Part shown: piece by piece, positions 18,804-20,477 of the stretch
How positions within the stretch are numbered: the first letter of the stretch is position 1
Layout of the letters: every line of letters begins with the position of its first letter
Assembly: GCA_025356695.1 (NCBI GenBank)
Contig: JANXSE010000395.1
Span: forward strand, 1 to 20,477
Direction: 5' to 3'
Length of the DNA: 20,477 nucleotides
Origin: Betaproteobacteria bacterium
GTDB lineage: Bacteria; Pseudomonadota; Gammaproteobacteria; Burkholderiales; SG8-41
Position numbers and translations under genes: made by a program
Notes under the pieces: generated by a model
What the model was told of the DNA's origin: nothing
Seen by the model: only the letters and a program-made list of their open reading frames with translations
The model's database searches: none

Positions 18804-19943
18804 ATGCCAAAAATTCAATCCGTATCCGTTTGCGTCGCCCGCGTCGCACTCGACAACGTCACCTCGTTCGCCACGCGCACCGTCGCCGCGCGCGATTACT
18901 GTCTGGTCAAGGTGCGTTCGACCGCGGGTGTCGAAGGTATCGGCTTTTGTTACGTCGGCTCGGCCGGCGGCAATATTGCAAAAGTCGCCGTCGAGGAACT
19001 GTTGGCACCAAAACTGATCGGCCAGGATTCGTTGCGCGTCGAAGGCCTCTGGCAGGAAATGTATGCCGAGTCGCTGCTGCAGGGCCGCGCCGGTGCGGTC
19101 ATGCGCGCGCTCTCGATACTCGACACCGCGCTATGGGATCTCAATGCGCGCAGCGCCGGCTTGCCGCTCTATCAATACCTGGGCGCCAGCGCCAAAGACC
19201 GTGTGCCGGCCTATGCCAGCGGCGGTTATTACCTTGACGGCAAGACGCCAAAGAAACTCGGCCAGGAAATGGCGTCCTATGTGAAAGCCGGCTTCAAGGC
19301 GGTGAAGATGAAAGTCGGCCGCCTGTCACCGCGTGAGGAAGAAGCCCGCGTGAAAGCCGCGCGCGAGGCGATCGGCCCCGACGTGCACCTGATGCTCGAC
19401 GCCAACAACGCGTGGAGCGACCTGCCCACTGCGATGCGTTACATGGACCGTTACGAGAAATACGATCCGTACTGGATGGAAGAACCGTTCGGCCCGGACG
19501 AGATTGACCTGCACGCGCGCATGGCGATGCTGACGCGCACCACCATCGCGACCGGCGAAATCGCCTGCGGCCGCGGGTACCACAAGGAACTGCTGGACAA
19601 GGGCGGCGCCGAAATCCTGCAGACCGATGCGCTGGTCTGCGGCGGCATCACCGAATGGAAGAGGATCGCCGCCACCGCCGCAAGCTACGGCGTGACCATG
19701 TGCCCGCACTGGTTCCACGACCTGCACGTGCATCTCGTTGCAGCGACACCGAATGCGCGTTACGTCGAATTCTTCATCGATGACCAGGTGCTGAACTTCC
19801 GCCGCCTGATCGACACCCAGTTAAAACACAAAAACGGCGACCTGCTGCTACCGCAGGCACCGGGCCTTGGTTTCGACTTCGACGAAAAAGCGGTGAAGAA
19901 ATACGCGCTCGACAAGAAACGCGTCTGGACGACGATCAAGTAG
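18804..19943 (+). CDS. Enolase-superfamily enzyme, mandelate racemase subgroup
   Basis: A 379-residue protein with an N-terminal capping domain and a C-terminal TIM barrel. Active-site residues are Lys168-Met-Lys170 (AVKMKVG), Asp199 (LMLDANNAW), Glu226 (WMEEP), Glu252 (TGEIACGR), Asp275 (LQTDALVCGG) and His302 (CPHWFHD). The spacings Lys-Asp 29, Glu-Glu 26 and Asp-His 27 agree with mandelate racemase, including its His-Asp dyad. Members abstract the alpha proton of a carboxylate and act as racemases or as acid-sugar dehydratases. The dehydratases are the likelier role beside a hydroxy-acid dehydrogenase. The start has AGGAG seven bases upstream. The 3' end overlaps the convergent Ldh2-like gene by eight bases. 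Confidence 0.93.
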   Translation: MPKIQSVSVCVARVALDNVTSFATRTVAARDYCLVKVRSTAGVEGIGFCYVGSAGGNIAKVAVEELLAPKLIGQDSLRVEGLWQEMYAESLLQGRAGAVMRALSILDTALWDLNARSAGLPLYQYLGASAKDRVPAYASGGYYLDGKTPKKLGQEMASYVKAGFKAVKMKVGRLSPREEEARVKAAREAIGPDVHLMLDANNAWSDLPTAMRYMDRYEKYDPYWMEEPFGPDEIDLHARMAMLTRTTIATGEIACGRGYHKELLDKGGAEILQTDALVCGGITEWKRIAATAASYGVTMCPHWFHDLHVHLVAATPNARYVEFFIDDQVLNFRRLIDTQLKHKNGDLLLPQAPGLGFDFDEKAVKKYALDKKRVWTTIK

Positions 19944-20477
19944 TCGTCACACCCGCCAGTTCATGCAACTGGCGCAGCATCGTCTCCGGCACGGCAATTC
20001 CGCTGGCTTTTGCTGCGGCGACAAGTTTGCGCCGCCGGTCGCCAGGCAAACGCACACCGTCATCGGCCAACATCGCCGCCAGCAGCGTTTCGATACGTTC
20101 GTAATAAACTTCAACGCCGCCCAGCGAGCCCGGATCGATCGCAAGAATGGCGTGGCCGATCGAAGCCGGTTTGCCAGGCTCGAAAAAAGAATCGTTTTCG
20201 AAACCGAAACACGCACCGCCCAGCGCGACGCAGATCAGTTCCACCATCAGCGCCAGCATCACGCCTTTGACGCCACCGATCGCCGCCATGCTGCCGGTCA
20301 GCGCAGCCTTCGCATCGGTCGTCGGTTGACCTTCTGCATCGAACGCCCAGCCTGACGGTATCGCTTTGCCCTCTTTCGCGGCCAGCATGATCTTGCCGCG
20401 CGCGACTTCGGTCAGCGAAAGATCGATTACCAGCGGCGGATTTGCTTGGCGTGGAAACGCCGCCGCAACCGGATTGG
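19936..20477 (-). CDS. Ldh2-family malate/L-lactate-type dehydrogenase, C-terminal part
   Basis: The last 180 codons of an NAD(P)-dependent oxidoreductase; the N-terminus lies beyond the right edge and the frame is open to the end of the window. The visible part reads NPVAAAFPRQANPPLVIDLSLTEVARGKI, then AAKEGKAIPSGWAFDAEGQPTTDAKAAL, then GGVKGVMLALMVELICVALGG. These are the conserved blocks of the type 2 malate/lactate/ureidoglycolate dehydrogenase family. Members reduce or oxidise 2-oxo/2-hydroxy acids, including sulfolactate, 2,3-diketogulonate and imino acids. The end LPGDRRRK is also typical. It converges on the mandelate-racemase-like gene and fits a hydroxy-acid catabolic cluster. Confidence 0.9.
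   Translation of the reverse strand, partial: NPVAAAFPRQANPPLVIDLSLTEVARGKIMLAAKEGKAIPSGWAFDAEGQPTTDAKAALTGSMAAIGGVKGVMLALMVELICVALGGACFGFENDSFFEPGKPASIGHAILAIDPGSLGGVEVYYERIETLLAAMLADDGVRLPGDRRRKLVAAAKASGIAVPETMLRQLHELAGVTTT
19954..19974. terminator. Candidate hairpin between convergent genes
   Basis: CGCCAGTT (19954-19961) pairs perfectly with AACTGGCG (19967-19974) around a five-base loop. It starts ten bases after the enolase-superfamily stop codon but lies inside the end of the opposite gene. There is no T tract on either strand, so it may only halt or stabilise transcripts weakly. Confidence 0.3.

Overview
The window is a stretch of a high-GC proteobacterial chromosome with almost no non-coding space. 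Several features point to a betaproteobacterium of the Burkholderiales type: two orphan Bug/TctC-type periplasmic binding proteins, a TAXI-type TRAP transporter with fused permease, a long Lys/Ala-rich N-terminal tail on RpoD, a GatB/YqeY gene inserted between rpsU and dnaG, and the xerD-ogt pairing. I see no insertion sequence, prophage gene or CRISPR array.

Left part (1-3082, all minus strand): the 5' end of a Bug-type binding protein, an FkbM-family methyltransferase, a tRNA with anticodon CAT that looks like tRNA-Ile2 (lysidine type) with its own TATAAT box, and a TPR protein with a GT41 (O-GlcNAc-transferase/SPINDLY-like) domain.

Centre (3159-12454): the core housekeeping block. The macromolecular synthesis operon rpsU-yqeY-dnaG-rpoD runs leftwards from a near-perfect sigma-70 promoter. 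An intrinsic terminator/attenuator follows rpsU and two tandem hairpins lie between yqeY and dnaG. tsaD is divergent from rpsU. Next come a DadA-like D-amino-acid dehydrogenase and plsY (minus), folB (plus) and xerD (minus). The order folB-plsY-[variable gene]-tsaD-rpsU-dnaG-rpoD matches the E. coli arrangement as I recall it, with the dadA-like gene where E. coli carries the ttd genes.

Right part (12444-20477): accessory metabolism. A TAXI binding protein and a fused TRAP permease form a transport operon whose last gene overlaps ogt, which in turn overlaps xerD. Beyond it are a VOC metalloprotein, a second Bug binding protein and, divergently, an isocitrate/isopropylmalate-type dehydrogenase followed by an enolase-superfamily enzyme with mandelate-racemase active-site geometry. 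A convergent Ldh2-type malate/lactate dehydrogenase runs off the right edge. Together these look like an uptake and oxidation module for an unidentified hydroxy or sugar acid. That assignment is inference from families and layout; no substrate can be read from the sequence.

Nothing here is clearly a new class of system. The points most worth a second look are the RNA structures in the macromolecular synthesis operon, the uncharacterised acid-catabolism cluster with a dyad in its divergent promoter region, the altered conserved motifs of the GT41 protein, and the transporter-ogt-xerD gene overlaps.
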